From NCBI GenBank assembly GCA_021836125.1, contig JAKBJF010000001.1:62001-126000 (forward strand): 64,000 bases of DNA, in the 5' to 3' direction. A program made the translations under genes and the position numbers. Below the pieces are notes generated by a model. That model had not been told where the DNA came from, did not search any database, and saw only the letters and a list, made by a program, of their open reading frames with translations. Position 1 is the stretch's first letter, and each line of letters begins with the position of its first letter. Shown here piece after piece: positions 61,379 through 64,000 of the stretch. The stretch comes from Nanobdellota archaeon (lineage in GTDB: Archaea; Nanobdellota; Nanobdellia; Parvarchaeales; Parvarchaeaceae).

Positions 61379-62413
61379 ATGCAAACAAAAAAGAACACGC
61401 TAGCAAAAAAGTTTGCCTTGGCGATGCCGAGGCGTCTAAGATTCTCTCTGGAGAGGAGTCTTATAAACGCCCAGATACAGTCGCAGGATTTTGATGCGAC
61501 GGTGGGGCAGTTTTTCATTTTTCTCGTGGTGATAGCGCCGGTAGCGAGCGTCCTGACGCTGGTAATCTCCGGACAGCCGCTTTTTGCACTGATAGCGTTA
61601 CCGGCAGCATTTGGCGTTGGCTTGCTTGTTTTAAGGTCCATGCTGTTTCTTTTAGCAGACCGCGTCGCAAACCAGATAGAAGTCGTGCTTCCCGACATGC
61701 TTCTTTTGATGGCAGCCAATCTTAGGGCAGGTATGATACCTGAGAGCTCGTTTCTCGCGTCAATAAAGCCACAATTCGGTAAACTTAATCTTTTGCTTAA
61801 CGGCGCCGCTATCGAGGTACAGAGCGGTAAGAACTTTGGTGAGGCGCTGATCGAAATGTCACAAAGGACCAGTTCAAAATTCTTCAAGGATGCAATGCGT
61901 ATAGTAAGCGAAGGGCTTCGCGCAGGAGGTGAGCTCCACCTTATTCTTGAGAATTTGGCTACAAACATGCTTCAGAACGAGGCATTAAGGGACAATATGA
62001 GGTCTCAAGTAAGAAGTTACTCTCTGTTCATATTTCTTGCTTCTGCGATTGCTGCGCCGCTTTTGTACGGTGTTTCATCATTCCTTATAACTATTCTTGA
62101 CAGCATAGGCGCCGGCACAGGTGCATCTTCAGCGCAGATACCAACCGGTGTACTTGGTTTTGCTTCATCGTTTTCAGTTCCTAACGTTCCTGCAAACATT
62201 ATCTTCATGATTTCAATCATAAATGTCCTGATAATAACGATTGCAAGTTCTATACTGACCGGTATCCTAAACTACGGTGAACCGCGGGACGGGCTTCGTT
62301 ACATACCGGTATATGTACTCTTGGGGCTCACGATTTTCATCGGCGTAAGGTCTGGCGTATCGATTTTCTTCTCATCGACGCTCTCTGGCGGCGGTTCCGG
62401 CGCCGGGATATAA
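61379..62413 (+). CDS. TadC/FlaJ-like membrane platform protein II
   Basis: 344 residues, same family. The T2SSF core includes VLPDMLLLMAANLRAGMIPE and FKDAMRIVSEGLRAGGELHL. Hydrophobic pairs lie at about 40-85 and 215-335, with an additional Gly-rich loop (IGAGTGASSAQIPTG). The two platform proteins may form a heteromer as in Tad systems (TadB/TadC). Pilin genes are not in the cluster; QSALEY-leader proteins such as that at 23463 are candidates. Confidence 0.9.
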   Translation: MQTKKNTLAKKFALAMPRRLRFSLERSLINAQIQSQDFDATVGQFFIFLVVIAPVASVLTLVISGQPLFALIALPAAFGVGLLVLRSMLFLLADRVANQIEVVLPDMLLLMAANLRAGMIPESSFLASIKPQFGKLNLLLNGAAIEVQSGKNFGEALIEMSQRTSSKFFKDAMRIVSEGLRAGGELHLILENLATNMLQNEALRDNMRSQVRSYSLFIFLASAIAAPLLYGVSSFLITILDSIGAGTGASSAQIPTGVLGFASSFSVPNVPANIIFMISIINVLIITIASSILTGILNYGEPRDGLRYIPVYVLLGLTIFIGVRSGVSIFFSSTLSGGGSGAGI

Positions 62414-62447
62414 TTAATATAGGAATATAGTTAGTTATAATCTGTTA

Positions 62448-62520
62448 GGGCCCATGGTCTAGCGGCTATGACGTCGCATTCACATTGCGGAGATCGGGAG
62501 TTCAAATCTCCCTGGGCCCA
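62448..62520 (+). tRNA. tRNA-Val (anticodon CAC)
   Basis: 73 nt, no intron. Acceptor GGGCCCA/TGGGCCC with discriminator A, D arm with AGCGGCTAT loop, anticodon stem TCGCA/TGCGG, anticodon CAC at 62481-62483, T arm GGGAG-TTCAAAT-CTCCC. No CCA encoded. Six bases beyond its 3' end begins an inverted copy of the mobile-element end sequence. Confidence 0.95.
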
Positions 62521-62525
62521 CTTTT

Positions 62526-62549
62526 TCAGTTGTTCCGAATGTAAATTTT
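62526..62549 (+). repeat. Element-end repeat, copy D, abutting tRNA-Val
   Basis: TCAGTTGTTCCGAATGTAAA and TTTT: the reverse complement of the terminal 24 bp of copy B (49030 leftward) with a single difference. No HTH gene is attached. Position right behind a tRNA suggests that the element, or another using the same end, once inserted at the tRNA 3' flank. Confidence 0.6.
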
Positions 62550-62591
62550 TATAAAACTCAAGTAAAAATATCAGCAAAGAGTAAATACTCC

Positions 62592-63107
62592 ATGAACTCG
62601 ATCATAAGAAAGGCGAGGAAAGGGGATGCCAAAGGCGTCGTAGAGTCACGAAACGAAGGTATTGAGCGCGGTTTTTATATTTACACTGGAACAAACGAGC
62701 CATTGAATATTAAAGATATTCGGCGCTATGACAAAGGATACGCAAGAAAAAAGAAAAATCAATTCGTGTTTTTGGCTATAGACAAAGATACTAAAAAAGT
62801 AGCTGGAGTATGCAGTTTTAATGCAAGTGAGCACGGCAGAACCAGGCATGTAGGCATACTTGGATGGGGTGTTCACCCGGATTATCCACGAAGAGGGATT
62901 GCAACAAAACTGTTAAAGGCGGTTTTGAAAGAGGCAAAAAAACGCGGCTTCAAGAAAGTCGAAGCGGAAGTAGCTGTAGGCAACATTGCTAGCATAAAAT
63001 TGGCAAAGAAATGCGGCTTTGCATTGGAAGGCAGAAAACGCGCCGGTATACTTTTAGACGATGGGACATACATGGACACTTACATCTTCGGTAAAATCAT
63101 AAATTGA
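62592..63107 (+). CDS. GNAT-family N-acetyltransferase
   Basis: 171 residues. The acetyl-CoA loop is VHPDYPRRGIATKLLKAVLK (R-x-x-G-x-A), then VAVGNIASIKLAKKCGFALE, the C-terminal RimI/PhnO-like block that places it in the RimJ/RimL-like group. Acceptor unknown: protein N-termini, ribosomal proteins or a metabolite are possible. Monocistronic, downstream of tRNA-Val. Confidence 0.9.
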   Translation: MNSIIRKARKGDAKGVVESRNEGIERGFYIYTGTNEPLNIKDIRRYDKGYARKKKNQFVFLAIDKDTKKVAGVCSFNASEHGRTRHVGILGWGVHPDYPRRGIATKLLKAVLKEAKKRGFKKVEAEVAVGNIASIKLAKKCGFALEGRKRAGILLDDGTYMDTYIFGKIIN

Positions 63108-63276
63108 TGGGTAGCGACGTCTTTTTTTCAATAAAAACCGCGTGGAAGTCAAACGCACATTTAACATTAAATATTTTGACTGTGTAATAGTGAGCGGGAT
63201 GACTGATTTTCGGCTTTAGAATTTGCAATTGATATCGAGAGATCCATTGATTATTCGTTAAAAGAAAATACGGCGA

Positions 63277-64000
63277 TTATTTCCTGCTGACTATTAACAT
63301 GTGTTCGCTTGTTCCGACTATTTCTGGCAGCGTGCAACTGTCAATGTGGGCCTTTAACCATACGTTCCAACGTTTTTTATTTTTGTACAGCCTGCCGAGG
63401 TAGCTTTCAGAATGCGAGCCGAACCCTTCAAGCCCGGCAAGTTCTACGACATTAGCGCCCGCTTGCTCCAACAAGCCTAACAGCTCATCTCGCATGAAAC
63501 CATGAAAAGCAGTGAATCCGTATCCCCCAAAATAATCCCCGGTCTCCATGAATTTTTTGAAGTATGGAGCTTCCAATTCCGGCTGAAATTTCATAAGCAA
63601 CCCTTTCAGGAGCATCAGCCTCCCCATTACAGACACAAAAACCGGCGCCCCTTTTTTCGCTACGCGCAGCAATTCCTTTACGGCTTTAACTCTTAAAGAT
63701 TTATCCATTACATGCGACAGCGGCCCTCCCAAGCACAGTACTGCATCAAAACTGTTGTCAGGGAATTCTGACAGGTCCTCTATCCTGCCCTGCACTAATT
63801 TTTTTACCTTTTTCGTCAATCCTTCTTTTTTCGCTATTCTTGTTGCGAGGTCGACATTGGCCTTTGTAGCGTCCAGCAGAACTACTTCATAACCTTTTTT
63901 TGCCAGAAGCATAGTATACCTTCCAGGACCGGCCCCAGCATCCAGAACAAGGCCTTTCTTCGGCAAGTACTTGTCTAAGAAATGCAGCGTAGTGGTAAAC
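63277..64000 (-). CDS. SAM-dependent methyltransferase, 5' end beyond window
   Basis: The frame continues to the right edge without a stop: before the TTG at 63966 it still reads TTLHFLDKYLPKKG, as these enzymes do, so the true start is outside. Class I motif I VLDAGAGPGRYTML, motif II acid in EVVLLDATKAN, motif IV DAVLCLGGPLSHV. Over 240 residues are visible. Small-molecule methyltransferase of the UbiE/Tam kind by overall look; substrate unknown. Confidence 0.85.
   Translation of the reverse strand, partial: FTTTLHFLDKYLPKKGLVLDAGAGPGRYTMLLAKKGYEVVLLDATKANVDLATRIAKKEGLTKKVKKLVQGRIEDLSEFPDNSFDAVLCLGGPLSHVMDKSLRVKAVKELLRVAKKGAPVFVSVMGRLMLLKGLLMKFQPELEAPYFKKFMETGDYFGGYGFTAFHGFMRDELLGLLEQAGANVVELAGLEGFGSHSESYLGRLYKNKKRWNVWLKAHIDSCTLPEIVGTSEHMLIVSRK

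Noticed and set aside
1-64000. CRISPR array
   Set aside because: No regularly spaced direct repeats and no cas genes were seen.
1-64000. 16S, 23S or 5S rRNA
   Set aside because: No conserved rRNA blocks noticed on either strand.

Overview
The window reads as a chromosome segment of a small-genome archaeon, most likely an acidophilic DPANN lineage close to Micrarchaeota (ARMAN-type); the assignment is inference. The evidence is: Orc1/Cdc6 beside origin-recognition-box-like repeats, TATA boxes about 25 bp upstream of many start codons (leaderless genes), an intron-containing tRNA-Lys, archaeal Spt5 and L11, a TadA/FlaI-type ATPase with two TadC-like proteins, pilin-like leaders of the QSALEY type on a surface beta-propeller protein, DUF929, and a UDP-sulfoquinovose synthase (Agl3/SQD1 type).

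Layout. 1-6.4 kb: a cupin, a nucleotidyltransferase remnant, a four-gene operon (unknown protein, J-domain protein, membrane protein, phosphoribosyltransferase), two unknown genes and an AbiE-type toxin-antitoxin pair. 6.5-13.3 kb: orc1/cdc6, a replication origin with five ORB-like boxes, and an operon leaving the origin that encodes a small membrane protein, a glycine-rich secreted protein, a zinc-ribbon/winged-helix protein and a HerA/VirB4-like ATPase. 13.5-23.1 kb: unknown genes, a DUF4143 ATPase, prolyl oligopeptidase, glutamine synthetase and a RelE-like toxin. 23.2-37.6 kb: a giant surface protein with a decayed duplicate of its end, a zinc-ribbon membrane protein, malate:quinone oxidoreductase, a second phosphoribosyltransferase, a two-subunit M16 peptidase, an AlkD-like protein, SppA and CysS.

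37.6-49.3 kb is the accessory region: a rhomboid-like protein, a membrane-anchored CxxC protein (DUF929), a CcdA-like/ATPase fusion with a perfect palindrome at its promoter, a DDE transposase, a tRNA-like hairpin, a ParB-like protein and a restriction-modification locus (two methyltransferases, one endonuclease, one DUF2080 protein). It is bracketed by two same-direction copies of a multi-HTH gene with a shared ~130 bp upstream sequence. Shorter copies of the terminal part of that sequence lie at 37.85 kb and directly behind tRNA-Val at 62.53 kb.

49.3-64 kb: an MFS transporter, a nucleotidyltransferase-fold protein, a surface-sugar group (glycosyltransferase, UDP-sulfoquinovose synthase, UTP-glucose-1-phosphate uridylyltransferase), spt5 and rpl11 set between two DedA genes, tRNA-Lys, the TadA-TadC-TadC pilus/secretion motor, tRNA-Val, a GNAT acetyltransferase and a methyltransferase that runs off the right edge.

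How the genes fit together: GalU would supply UDP-glucose, Agl3 would convert it to UDP-sulfoquinovose, and the neighbouring glycosyltransferase could transfer it to surface glycans. The TadA/TadC motor is a candidate assembly machine for proteins with QSALEY-type leaders such as the 1087-residue beta-propeller protein. All functions are read from motifs by eye; no database search was run.
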